A stretch of DNA of 64,000 bases from DATDIC01 sp963777625 (lineage in GTDB: Bacteria > Pseudomonadota > Alphaproteobacteria > Acetobacterales > Acetobacteraceae): contig CAVZRO010000035.1 of assembly GCA_963777625.1 (NCBI GenBank), positions 62,001-126,000 on the forward strand, read 5' to 3'. Shown here piece after piece: positions 8,861 to 17,136 of the stretch. Positions within the stretch are counted from its first letter, which is position 1, and every line of letters begins with the position of its first letter. Position numbers and translations under genes: made by a program. The notes beneath the pieces are model-generated. The model searched no databases, had not been told where the DNA came from, and saw nothing but the letters and a program-made list of their open reading frames with translations.

Positions 8861-9058
8861 ATGCGCACAACTCTCGCGCTCGATGATGAGCTTGTGGCCA
8901 AGGCGCAGGCCTTCACCGGCCTGAAGGAGAAGTCGAGCCTGGTCCGCGAGGCGCTGAAGGCCCTCATAGAGCGCGAAAGTGCGCGGCGACTGGCACGCCT
9001 GGGCAACAGCGAACCTGATCTGGACGTGCCGCCGCGGCGACGGTCGCGCGCGACATGA
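8861..9058 (+). CDS. vapB: VapB-type antitoxin
   Basis: A 65-residue ribbon-helix-helix antitoxin: MRTTLALDDELVAKAQAFTG, then KSSLVREALKALIERESARR and LARLGNSEP, the standard pattern of VapB proteins whose N-terminus binds the operator and whose C-terminus masks the PIN toxin. ATG 8861 is chosen because AGGAG (8848-8852) sits eight bases upstream; a longer in-frame start at 8825 has no such site. The stop overlaps the toxin start (ATGA, 9055-9058), the usual translational coupling. The toxin itself is truncated, so the antitoxin is orphaned. Confidence 0.88.
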   Translation: MRTTLALDDELVAKAQAFTGLKEKSSLVREALKALIERESARRLARLGNSEPDLDVPPRRRSRAT

Positions 9059-9282
9059 TCCTGGTCGATACCTCGGTCTGGGTCGACCATTTTCGAACGG
9101 GCAACAAAAGGCTTGCCGACCTGCTCGATACGGGAATGGTTCTGACGCATCCTTTGGTGGTCGGGGGACTTGCCCTGGGCAATCTGCGTCAGCGCGAAAT
9201 GGTGTTGGACGCGTTATCGGATCTGCCCAGCGCCAGTGTCGCCACCGAAGCGGAAGTCCTGACACCACGTACGAGCAACTGA
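9055..9282 (+). pseudogene. vapC: VapC PIN-domain toxin, truncated after about 70 residues
   Basis: The product starts MILVDTSVWVDHFRTGN, with the first catalytic aspartate of the PIN nuclease fold, and continues GMVLTHPLVVGGLALGNL and VLDALSDLPSASVATEAEVL. At about 9261 similarity stops and the frame ends after six unrelated residues. Complete VapC proteins have about 130 residues, with further acidic residues (typically GxxxxDAHLLAA) that are absent in any frame here. Loss of these residues should abolish RNase activity. Downstream DNA is less GC-rich, so the break probably marks a recombination junction with the foreign segment carrying the 9416-9958 ORF and the IS element. Confidence 0.8.
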
Positions 9283-9415
9283 CCGACAAGCCTCGGTATG
9301 GAGGATGGCGTCGTAACGGGACCTACAGCGTGGCAGGAGATCGGGAATAAAGCAACGACCGGATCCGGAAACCTCGTTGCCGATCCAGCATGAACCACGC
9401 AAGGCTGGCCCGTAG

Positions 9416-9958
9416 TTACGGCCGGGACGCGACCTCTCGGAGAGCCACAGAAACTAACTCGCTATGATCGCGCGCGATACGACAGATCTTGAAAAACTCG
9501 TGGTTAAACCTGCGGGTAGTCCCAGGCGGTTCCTTGTCCATTATCTCCTGGGCCAGCTCTCTTATCCGGGGCAGCCATCCCGATAGTCGCGGATGCGCCA
9601 TCTTCTCATATTCGGAACGGGCTGTAGCAATTGCCTTGGCGTCTTGTAGGTCTGGGTTCCTGTCGACCCAACCTTGGAACTCTGCCTCCGATCGCCTGTC
9701 TGTCCACCCCGCTGTGTGGCGCTGCTGTGCAAGGTTGTACAGTTCATCAGCGCTGTTGCGTCCTGATGCGTTTCGCCATCCAAGTCCCTTCGCCCTCGAT
9801 TCACAACACATAGATAGATCACTACGGGAGTGCTCGCAACGTCCATCTATCGGGTAAAACGACGTCAGACCCGATGGAGGATGATCAGCCAACTCGCAAT
9901 GCTGCCCAATTGCTGGCCCCGCCGCACTCTCTTGGGCTTCGCATCCTATCCCAATCAT
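9416..9958 (-). CDS. Hypothetical protein in an AT-richer segment
   Basis: The 180-residue frame is not recognised. Its C-terminal two thirds look like a real soluble helical protein (ADELYNLAQQRHTAGWTDRR; FQGWVDRNPDLQDAKAIAT; WLPRIRELAQEIMDKEPPG), while the first about 60 residues look less convincing, so translation may start further in. Base composition is visibly less GC-rich than the surroundings and codon use is mixed, which suggests transfer. Its start lies two bases from a 7-bp inverted repeat that has been split by the IS element (see 9974-11275), so its promoter or operator is probably disrupted. It may represent an accessory or defence-type gene; no function can be assigned. Confidence 0.5.
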   Translation of the reverse strand: MIGIGCEAQESAAGPAIGQHCELADHPPSGLTSFYPIDGRCEHSRSDLSMCCESRAKGLGWRNASGRNSADELYNLAQQRHTAGWTDRRSEAEFQGWVDRNPDLQDAKAIATARSEYEKMAHPRLSGWLPRIRELAQEIMDKEPPGTTRRFNHEFFKICRIARDHSELVSVALREVASRP

Positions 9959-9973
9959 AGCACTATGGCTTAG

Positions 9974-11275
9974 CAGGCTGCTGAAAAACTCCTTGCCGCG
10001 ACGCGTGCGTATCGGATTCGATAATGCCGCGGATCGACGGCAAGGGGTAGTTCGGCATGCGTGGGTTTGATCAGCGACGGGACGGGCTTTTCAGCTATGT
10101 GCGGCCCGAGAGCCGCATCCCCAGAGAGCATCCGCTTCGCCTGATCCGTCGGTTTGCGGACGACGCCCTGACCGCGCTCAACGAGCAGTTCGCGGCGCTC
10201 TACTCAGAGAACGGCCGGCCTTCGATCCCGCCCGAGCAACTGCTGCGCGCGCTGTTGCTGCAAGCGTTCTACAGTATCCGTTCGGAGCGGCAGTTGATGG
10301 AGCAACTGAACTACAACCTGCTGTTCCGGTGGTTTGTCGGGCTGTCGGTGGACGACCCGGTGTGGGTGCCGACGGTGTTCAGCAAGAACCGCGACCGGCT
10401 GCTGGCGGGCGACATCGCGGCGGCATTCATGGACGCGGTGCTGAACCTGCCGCCGGTCAAGACGCTGCTGTCGGACGAGCATTTCTCGGTCGACGGCACG
10501 CTGATCCAGGCCTGGGCCTCGATGAAGAGCTTTCGCCGCAAGGATGGCAGGGATGAACCGCCCGCGCCCGGGCGCAACGGCGAACGCAACTTCCACCGGG
10601 AGAAGCCCTCGAACCAGACGCATGCCTCGACGACCGATCCCGATGCACGGCTGACGAAGAAATCGAAAGGTCAGGAGGCGAAGTTGGCGTTCACCGGGCA
10701 CCTGCTGATGGAGAACCGCAACGGCCTGGTGGTGGATGCGCGGCTGACGCACGCCACTGGAACGGCGGAGCCGGAGACGGCGCTGGCGATGCTGCAGGCT
10801 CTGCCGGCTGCGGGTCACAAGACGGTGGGTGCCGACAAGGCTTATGACACGGCGGCGTTTGTCGCCAGCAGCCGGGCCGCCGGGGTTACCCCGCACGTGG
10901 CGCAAAACATCACGGCGCAGCGGGGATCGAATATCGACGGGCGGACGACGCGGCATGCGGGCTATCGGATCAGCCAGGTGATCCGCAAACGGATCGAGGA
11001 GGCGAATGGCTGGATCAAGGAGGTTGGCGGCATGGCGCAAACCAAGCTGCGCGGGGTGAAATCGGTGGAGTGGATGTTTGTGTTCAAGGCGGCGGCTTAC
11101 AACCTGATCCGATTGCCGCGGCTGCTGGTGACAGCATGAGTCTGCCGAAATCTGGCCAAGGCCGCATCAGCGGCTTTGGAACTCACGGAAAATGGCTGAA
11201 AACGCCCGTGGAAATCGGAAATCAAAGCTGAATACAGACAAAATCTGACCTTGAGAGGACTTTTTCAGCAGCCTG
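9974..11275 (+). mobile_element. IS5-family insertion sequence, complete (1302 bp)
   Basis: The element is bounded by imperfect 19-bp inverted repeats: CAGGCTGCTGAAAAACTCC at 9974-9992 and its complement with one mismatch at 11257-11275. The host sequence TTAG is duplicated on both sides (9970-9973 and 11276-11279), matching the YTAR target preference of the IS5 group. It carries one full-length transposase gene. The intact ends, duplication and uninterrupted transposase indicate a recent and potentially active insertion. It landed inside a short palindrome upstream of the ORF at 9416-9958. Confidence 0.92.
10057..11139 (+). CDS. IS5 family transposase
   Basis: A 360-residue DDE transposase. 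The N-terminal DUF772-type domain reads PLRLIRRFADDALTALNEQF and GRPSIPPEQLLRALLLQAFY, followed by YNLLFRWFVGLSVDDPVWVP. The catalytic core has the first Asp in HFSVDGTLIQAWASMKSFR, the second in VGADKAYDTAAFV (about residue 270), and the Glu in RKRIEEANGWIKEVGGMAQT. The domain between, with GQEAKLAFTGHLLMENRNGL, is typical of the IS5/IS1182-like group. The gene fills most of the element between the inverted repeats and has no frameshift. Expected role: cut-and-paste transposition of the flanking ends. Confidence 0.93.
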   Translation: MRGFDQRRDGLFSYVRPESRIPREHPLRLIRRFADDALTALNEQFAALYSENGRPSIPPEQLLRALLLQAFYSIRSERQLMEQLNYNLLFRWFVGLSVDDPVWVPTVFSKNRDRLLAGDIAAAFMDAVLNLPPVKTLLSDEHFSVDGTLIQAWASMKSFRRKDGRDEPPAPGRNGERNFHREKPSNQTHASTTDPDARLTKKSKGQEAKLAFTGHLLMENRNGLVVDARLTHATGTAEPETALAMLQALPAAGHKTVGADKAYDTAAFVASSRAAGVTPHVAQNITAQRGSNIDGRTTRHAGYRISQVIRKRIEEANGWIKEVGGMAQTKLRGVKSVEWMFVFKAAAYNLIRLPRLLVTA

Positions 11276-11340
11276 TTAGACATAGTGCTCATCATCGTCG
11301 GCCGCGGCCCGTCAGCCAACTGGATCGCACTATCGCTTAG
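11276..11340. repeat. IS target duplication and split operator-like repeats
   Basis: TTAG (11276-11279) is the right target duplication. CATAGTG (11281-11287) is the right arm of a palindrome whose left arm CACTATG (9961-9967) now lies on the other side of the IS; before insertion the arms were 7 bp apart. In addition GCACTATCGCTTAG (11327-11340) repeats the left flank GCACTATGGCTTAG (9960-9973) with one mismatch. Such paired repeats just upstream of a start codon look like operator sites, but no regulator is known. Confidence 0.5.
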
Positions 11341-11467
11341 CCCCGGCTATTACCGGCGTTCTTCATGCGGTGTGACGAGCACCCTACGGCCATTCCGCGC
11401 CCATGAAGAATCTGGCGCATCGTGCCTCCTTCCACTCGCGTGAGCGGACTGCACCATCGAAGCGTGG

Positions 11468-12586
11468 TCAAGCACTCGCGTTGGCACGGACGGCATACGC
11501 CACGACTGGCCGGGTGATGCCTTTCAGCGAAAACGGACCCACGCGATCCGCGACGATGCGGCTCTCCAGCAATCCCATGACCCGCTGCGAGACCAACGTC
11601 TGGCCCGATCGCGCCTCGTTGCACAGTCGTGCCGCAAGATTGGCGACCGTACCCATCGCCGTGTAGTCGAACCTGCCCTCGAACCCGATCACGCCGAGCG
11701 TCGCGAAGCCGAACGTGATGCCGATACCGAACCCGAGTTCATGCCCCAGCTTGCGCCATCGCTCCGACAGGATCGACATGCGCTGCTGCATCTCCAACGC
11801 CATGCAGACCGCTCGCCACGCGGGTTCCGCACACGGGACAGGATCGTTGAACAGGATCATCAGGCCGTCGCCGAGAAAGCGCTCGATCGTACCTTCGTGC
11901 CGGAACACGATCTCACCGAGCGCCGCATGGTATTCCCGCACCGTTCCGATCATCTCCTCCGGCTCAGCGGTTTCGGCAAACGCCGTGAACCCGCGCAAAT
12001 CGCAGAACACGACAGCGACTTCGCGGCGATGACTCTCAAGCGTTTCCGCTGCGCCGCGCGACAGGATCAGATCGGCAAGTTGCGGCGCCATGAAGCGCTT
12101 GAGTCGGCTGATCTGCTCGATTTCGGCGACCTGGCGCGCGACCCGCAGTTCCAGCGCGTTGTTCCATTCGGCAAGCTGCCGCGACTGTTCGGCGACGATG
12201 TCGTGCAGTTCCTTGATGCGCAGCAGGGAGCGCACGCGGGCGATCAGCGCCGCCTGATCGACTGGCTTGGTAACGTACTCATCGCCGCCGCTGTCGAGAC
12301 CGGCGACGATATCGCGCTGATCACTTCGTGCGGTCACCAGGATGATCGGCATGAACGGCAGGGACTGATCGCCCTTCAACTCCCGGCAGACGGCGTAGCC
12401 ATCCTGTTTCGGCATCATCACGTCAAGCAGGATCAGGTCCGGAAGCTCGCTGCGGGCGACCGCGATTGCTTCCGCGCCATCATGCGCCGTCATGACGGTG
12501 TAGCCTTGGCTGCTCAAACGCGTCTGCAGGATGTCAACATTTGCCGCGTTATCGTCGGCGACCAGGATGAGGGCGGGACGTCTCAT
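11468..12586 (-). CDS. Response regulator with class III adenylate/guanylate cyclase output domain
   Basis: 372 residues. A receiver domain (2-120) has the acidic pair D11/D12, phospho-acceptor D55 in LILLDVMMPK and the conserved Lys in YVTKPVD. A helical coiled-coil signalling segment follows (125-165: HDIVAEQSRQLAEWNNALEL). The cyclase domain (about 188-360) keeps both metal aspartates (VVFCDLRGF D196; FLGDGLMILF D240) and the nucleotide-binding Asn/Arg pair in NLAARLCNEA, so it should be catalytically competent and make cAMP (cGMP not excluded). It overlaps the upstream response-regulator gene by four bases (ATGA, 12583-12586), so the two are translated together. The cognate histidine kinase is not in the window. 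Confidence 0.93.
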   Translation of the reverse strand: MRRPALILVADDNAANVDILQTRLSSQGYTVMTAHDGAEAIAVARSELPDLILLDVMMPKQDGYAVCRELKGDQSLPFMPIILVTARSDQRDIVAGLDSGGDEYVTKPVDQAALIARVRSLLRIKELHDIVAEQSRQLAEWNNALELRVARQVAEIEQISRLKRFMAPQLADLILSRGAAETLESHRREVAVVFCDLRGFTAFAETAEPEEMIGTVREYHAALGEIVFRHEGTIERFLGDGLMILFNDPVPCAEPAWRAVCMALEMQQRMSILSERWRKLGHELGFGIGITFGFATLGVIGFEGRFDYTAMGTVANLAARLCNEARSGQTLVSQRVMGLLESRIVADRVGPFSLKGITRPVVAYAVRANASA

Positions 12587-12963
12587 GCGCTGTCCCGCGG
12601 CGGCAGGAGGCGTCGAACGATTGCCAGCAGGCTCCGCGGGCTGAATGGCTTGGCTATGTAGGCATCCGCCCCCGCCGCCTCGGCTTTCGCCTGATCGCCG
12701 CTGAGCGCGTAGGACGTCGCGATCAGCAGCGGAATGCTCCGCAGATCCGGGTCAGCCTTGATGGAACGGGTGGCGCCGAGCCCATCCAGCTCGGGAAGCT
12801 GAACGTCCATCACAATGAGATCGGGATGGTGTTGCCTGGCCATCCGAATACCCTGGAGACCGGTCATCGCTTCGATGACCTCGAAGCCGGCGCTGGTGAG
12901 CAGATCGCGCATGATGCGGCGGTTATCGGGATGGTCTTCGACAACGAGAATGCGTTGCGTCAT
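12583..12963 (-). CDS. Single-domain response regulator (DivK/CheY-like)
   Basis: 126 residues, receiver only: ILVVEDHPDNRRIMRDLL with acidic E9/D10, phospho-acceptor D53 in DLIVMDVQLPELDG, switch Thr in LLIATSYALSGD, and Lys105 in AYIAKPFSP. The pattern is that of DivK/CheY-type phosphorelay intermediates without a DNA-binding domain. Its start codon overlaps the stop of the upstream substrate-binding-protein fragment (12960-12963), and its stop overlaps the cyclase start (12583-12586). The three frames therefore form a tightly coupled minus-strand operon. A likely role is competing for, or passing on, phosphate to the cyclase-bearing partner; that is inference. Confidence 0.92.
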   Translation of the reverse strand: MTQRILVVEDHPDNRRIMRDLLTSAGFEVIEAMTGLQGIRMARQHHPDLIVMDVQLPELDGLGATRSIKADPDLRSIPLLIATSYALSGDQAKAEAAGADAYIAKPFSPRSLLAIVRRLLPPRDSA

Positions 12964-13199
12964 GCGTCGGCCAACATTGTTGCCGCGCCACGCGCATCGT
13001 AGGTGAGGTTGTGGCCGAGCACGTAACCGCGCTGGGCGAGGCCGGCGATGAGGACTGCACCGGCGCCGTCACTGGAACTGATCGGCGCGCTGACGGTGAG
13101 AGTGCCGAGATGATACGACCTGGTGGTCTGGGCGATAGCCTCACGCGATACAACAATCGCATTGCTGCCAACAAAGGCAATGAACTCACGCCGTTTCAT
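12960..13199 (-). pseudogene. N-terminal fragment of an ABC-transporter substrate-binding protein
   Basis: The 79-residue frame starts MKRREFIAFVGSNAIVVSRE, a signal sequence of the type found in ABC_sub_bind proteins, followed by TRSYHLGTLTVSAPISSSDG and IAGLAQRGYVLGHNLTYDAR, which match the first strand-helix units of that fold. The family has about 320 residues, so about three quarters are missing. The stop TGA overlaps the ATG of the response regulator. This could be a simple remnant fused by deletion to the signalling genes, or a retained leader peptide that couples translation. As a periplasmic protein it cannot bind ligand in this form. Confidence 0.6.
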
Positions 13200-13633
13200 C
13201 CGGGACTCCCCTGTTGGTTAGCCGGAAAAACCGCACTGACCGACACCAGACACCTTTTTGGGTTACCGCGGCAACGTTATTCTCACCTGAAAGCGCGCGC
13301 GAAGCTTTCATTCCTGGCGATCGCCGGTGGGGCACGTTCGGAGCGCGGGACAGGCGCGGCCGGACGGAGTTCGCCGGGGTCGGGTCTCGCTGCCTCAGCA
13401 GGCGGCGGATGGATCAAACGCGCGCCTGGAGCCGCTTACGTTTCGTTTTCCTCGAGACGAGGTCGTGAGACCTCGGAAGCTGTTGGCATTTCGATCATTG
13501 ATATTGTTGATGTTTTTACGGAAACCGACAGCAGCGTGCGGCGACGTTGCAAAGCGAATTCAGGGTGAGCGCGCATGCAGCAACAATGATGCCGGTTGGA
13601 CCCGCCACCCGGCATTACGCCGAATCTCGTTGC
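13200..13633. other. Intergenic region, no supported gene
   Basis: This 434-bp stretch lies between the 5' end of the minus-strand signalling operon and the 3' end of the repeat protein gene. Frames here show no family signature and no convincing start. It must contain the promoter of the signalling operon; I could not identify a clear -35/-10 pair. Confidence 0.4.
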
Positions 13634-13966
13634 TCAGTATTTGCGAACGACGGCGGCGCCGTTTGGTCCGGCGCAGCCCGCGTGGTACACGCCGTTGGCG
13701 CAGGTGACCGTCGTCGGCGGTCTGGCAACCGGCTTGCGAACGACGGCGGCGCCGTTTGGCCCGGCGCAGCCGGCGTGATAGACTCCGTTGGCACAGGTGA
13801 CCGTCGTCGGCGGTCTGGCGACTGGCTTGCGAACGACCGCGGCACCATTCGGTCCCGCGCAGCCGGCGCGGTAAACGCCATCAGCGCACATCGCCGCCCG
13901 CCCGTGAGACGGGAAGAACGCCAGGACGCCCAGCGCCGCTGTCGCGGCCAATATGTAACGGCTCAT
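13634..13966 (-). CDS. Small secreted protein with three Cys-containing 31-residue repeats
   Basis: 110 residues from ATG 13966 (an upstream in-frame start at 14026 would put the signal peptide internally). A signal peptide (MSRYILAATAALGVLAFFPS) is followed by three near-identical units of CADGVYRAGCAGPNGAAVVR plus a linker KPVARPPTTVT; the last unit ends the protein. Each unit is 93 bp and has two cysteines seven residues apart flanking an aromatic residue, plus a GPNGA turn. Similar CxxGVYxAGCxGPxGA proteins exist in rhizobia and Acetobacteraceae as small envelope proteins of unknown function. The copies are nearly identical at DNA level, so recent duplication is likely. Confidence 0.8.
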   Translation of the reverse strand: MSRYILAATAALGVLAFFPSHGRAAMCADGVYRAGCAGPNGAAVVRKPVARPPTTVTCANGVYHAGCAGPNGAAVVRKPVARPPTTVTCANGVYHAGCAGPNGAAVVRKY

Positions 13967-14048
13967 CGTGACGATCCCCCTGTGAACCGTGAGGATATCC
14001 GAGACGAACGCTTCATTCCATAGCAATTGCTGGGCTTATAGCAGCCGT

Positions 14049-14160
14049 TCGAGAGGCTGGCTCTCCCGCGCCCATGCTCGCGCGGACGGCGCGCGAGCGG
14101 GCATGACGCGGTCGTGGCTGCATGGACTGGCGCTGGATTCCCGCGTTCGCGGGAATGACG
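14049..14160. repeat. Dispersed repeat: GAGAGGCTGGCTCT block plus hairpin
   Basis: GAGAGGCTGGCTCT (14049-14062) is followed by palindromic stretches and by the hairpin ATTCCCGC-GTTC-GCGGGAAT (14137-14156) with GACG. The same order (GAGAGGCTGGCTCT, then CGGGCAT, then GGATTCCCGC) recurs at about 19455-19560. The longer element is therefore about 110 bp, of which other sites in the window carry only the terminal hairpin. Confidence 0.7.
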
Positions 14161-14196
14161 GGGGGCGAGATCCGTGCTGGAACACCAGTGCCGCAT

Positions 14197-15039
14197 TCAC
14201 TGCGTCATTAGTTGCTTATGAAGGAAATCGCGAATTCGTTCCGCCGCAAGCTTTAGAGCCGCCGGGTCGTATTGCAGCAGATGGCCCATATAGCGGTGAC
14301 CCGGCTGGAATTTTGGATCGTCGAATTTGTGATAGGCGCCAGGAACTATCATGAGATACATCGGCGCGCCTGGCTCCTTATGGCGCGTGATTCCGATATC
14401 ACTCTCCTGCGCCACCATCTTCCGGCACGCATCGGCCGATGACCAGTCGTCCAGTTGGCCGTTTATGATCAGGGTGGGAACGGTCACGATCCCGGTTCCG
14501 GAGCAGATCGGGTAAACCCCTATCGCGGCGCGAAATTTCAGCGTGGCAGCAGGCTTGGATGCGTGCGGCTCGATGTCCATGAGGGTGATGATGCCCCCTT
14601 CGGAAAAGCCCATCAGCGCGATCCGCGACGGGTCCACAAACCCCAGGCCAGCGAGATATCCGAGCGCACCATAGGGATCCAGGGCGCGACCGGGGGGAGC
14701 CCCGGTGTGGCAGGAGTTGGTCATCCCGCGGGGCGTGAGACTATCGATCGTAAGGGTGACGTAACCCCAGGACTGAAGGCGGGCGCCCCAGTTTCGATCG
14801 AGCCCCTTCGCATCTCCACCGCAACCGTGCAGAAGCACGACGGCGGCGAACGGCCCCTGCCCTATTGGCCGTCGCAGATAGCCAAGCAGCGTTAGCGGAT
14901 GGGGCTGGTCCGATACGATGTCGAAGTGAACCGTCTTCGGCAGCAGTGCGTCGTGCGCTGATTGCACTGCCGCGGGGCGTGCCGGCGAAAGGGAGGCGAT
15001 GGTCATCATCAACGCGAGACGGAGGGTTCGTCGCTTCAA
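14197..15039 (-). CDS. Secreted dienelactone-hydrolase-family protein
   Basis: An alpha/beta hydrolase. The frame opens at 15114, but TTG 15039 is preferred: GGGAAGGGG lies about six bases before it and a signal peptide then starts directly (LKRRTLRLALMMTIASLS). That gives 280 residues. Catalytic features: oxyanion segment VVLLHGCGG, nucleophile elbow MGFSEGG, acid in INGQLDDWSS and His in VPGAYHKFDD, the standard Ser-Asp-His order. Members of this group hydrolyse esters or lactones in the periplasm; many are annotated as dienelactone hydrolases without proof. It is divergent from the hopene cyclase gene. Confidence 0.82.
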   Translation of the reverse strand: MKRRTLRLALMMTIASLSPARPAAVQSAHDALLPKTVHFDIVSDQPHPLTLLGYLRRPIGQGPFAAVVLLHGCGGDAKGLDRNWGARLQSWGYVTLTIDSLTPRGMTNSCHTGAPPGRALDPYGALGYLAGLGFVDPSRIALMGFSEGGIITLMDIEPHASKPAATLKFRAAIGVYPICSGTGIVTVPTLIINGQLDDWSSADACRKMVAQESDIGITRHKEPGAPMYLMIVPGAYHKFDDPKFQPGHRYMGHLLQYDPAALKLAAERIRDFLHKQLMTQ

Positions 15040-15203
15040 TTTGGTCCCCTTCCCGGCCGCGGCGGCGCGAGCATGCGGCAGGCGCTCAATCCCGACAAAC
15101 GCGATGGCGGCCACAGGGCCGCAGGCCCCGGCTTGCCCGCCACAATCGAAGGTGCGATCAGGTCCGGCCGCCGTGGGGCGGAGTTTCTCCTGCCTGCTGA
15201 GCC

Positions 15204-17136
15204 ATGCCCGACACGATCACCGCCGAGGACCATCTGGCCACCTGCATCGATGCCGCCAGCGCCGCATTGCTGCGCCGGCAGCACGCGGATGGGCACTGGC
15301 TGTTCGAGCTGGAGGCCGACTCCACGATCCCGGCCGAGTATGTGCTGCTGGAGCATTTCCTCGACCGTATCGATCCGGGGCTGGAAGCGAAGATCGGCAC
15401 GTATCTGCGCGCTGCCCAAGGGGCGCATGGCGGGTGGCCGCTGTTCCATGACGGGGCGTTCGATCTGTCGTGCAGCGTGAAGGCGTATTACGCGCTGCGC
15501 TGCATCGGGGATTTGCCGGACGCGCCACACATGCAGCGGGCGCGGGCCGCCATTCTGGCCGCCGGCGGCGCGGAGCGCAGCAACGTGTTCACCCGCGCGC
15601 AGCTTGCGCTGTTCGGCCAGGTGCCGTGGCGGGCGGTGCCGATGATGCCGATGGAAATCATGCACCTGCCGCTGTGGTTTCCATTTCATCTCAGCAAGGT
15701 GTCGTACTGGTCGCGCACCGTGATCGTGCCGTTGCTGGTGCTGATGCATCGCAAGCCGCTCGCCCGCAACCCGCACAACGTGCATGTGCCGGAGCTGTTC
15801 CGCACGCCGCCCGACCAGGTGCGCGACTGGATCCGCGGCCCATACCGTTCCGGGTGGGGGCGGTTCTTCAAGGGTGTGGATACGGCGCTGCGGTTCGCCG
15901 ATCCGTGGTTTCCGCGTGGGCCTCGCCGGCGAGCAGTGGAGAAGGCGGTGCGGTTCGTGACCGAGCGGCTGAACGGCGACGACGGGTTGGGTGGCATTTA
16001 TCCGGCGATCGCCAACAGCGTGATGATGTTCGACACGCTCGGCTTCCCGGCGGATGCACCGCCGGCTGCGACCGCCTGGGCGGCGGTGCGCAAGCTGCTG
16101 GTGATCGAGCCGGACCGTGCCTACTGCCAGCCCTGCCTGTCCCCTGTCTGGGACACCGGCCTGGCCGGCCACGCGATGCTGGAGGCCGACCAGCCGCAGG
16201 CCGTGACCCCGGCTGGGCGCTGGCTGGCGGGTCGGCAGATACTCGGGTGCGCCGGGGATTGGGCGGTGCGGCGGCCGGGGTTGCGTCCTGGTGGTTGGGC
16301 CTTTCAGTACCTGGAACGACTATTACCCGGACGTGGACGATGCGGCGGTGGTCGCCATGCTGCTGCATCGGATCGGCGAGCCCGGGTACGCCGAGGCGAT
16401 CGATCGTGCGCGGGAGTGGATCATCGGCATGCAGTCGCGCGGCGGCGGCCGGTTCGACGGCGGATGGGGCGCGTTCGAGCCGGAAAACACCCATCTGCAT
16501 CTGAATCATATTCCGTTCGCGGATCACGGCGCGCTGCTGGACCCACCGACCGCCGACGTGACCGCGCGGTGCGTTTCTTTTTTGGCGCAGATCGGCATGC
16601 CGGCGGAGGATCGGGTCATGCAGCGGGCCGTCGCGTTCCTGCGCCGCGAGCAGGAGCCGGAGGGAAGCTGGTTCGGGCGGTGGGGGACGAACTACATCTA
16701 CGGCACGTGGTCGGTGCTGTGCGCATTGAATGCCGCCGGGATTCCGCACGATGATCCGGCGGTTCGCCGGGCGCGCGACTGGCTGGTTTCGGTGCAGCGC
16801 GATGATGGGGGTTGGGGCGAGGATGAGGCAAGCTACCGGGATGCGCCGCATGGACGATACAAGGAAAGCCTGCCGAGCCAGACTGCGTGGGCGTTGCTCG
16901 GGCTGATGGCGGTCGGGGGTGCCGATGATCCGGCGGTGGAGCGCGGCATTGCGTACCTGGCCGCGACGCAGGGGCCGGATGGCGAATGGGCGGAGCGGCC
17001 GTACAACGCCGTCGGATTCCCGCGCGTGTTCTATCTGCGCTATCATGGTTACCGGTTGTACTTTCCGCTGATGGCGCTGGCCCGCTACCGCAACCTGCTG
17101 CGTGGCAATGCGCGACGGGTCGCGTTCGGGTTCTGA
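15204..17136 (+). CDS. shc: Squalene-hopene cyclase, interrupted by a +1 frameshift
   Basis: The first frame (15204 to about 16311) encodes the N-terminal two thirds: ADGHWLFELEADSTIPAEYV, then DLSCSVKAYYALR and the membrane-channel part VPMMPMEIMHLPLWFPFHLS. At 16311-16314 one extra base shifts the frame; the second frame continues NDYYPDVDDAAVVAML with the catalytic DXDD motif (DVDD) and the QW repeats GGRFDGGWGAFE and GSWFGRWGTNYIYGTW, to the stop at 17136. Joined length is about 644 residues, the normal family size (630-660). The enzyme cyclises squalene to hopene at the inner membrane, the first step of hopanoid synthesis. As written, the protein ends before the catalytic Asp residues; if the extra base is an assembly error, the gene is intact. 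Confidence 0.92.
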
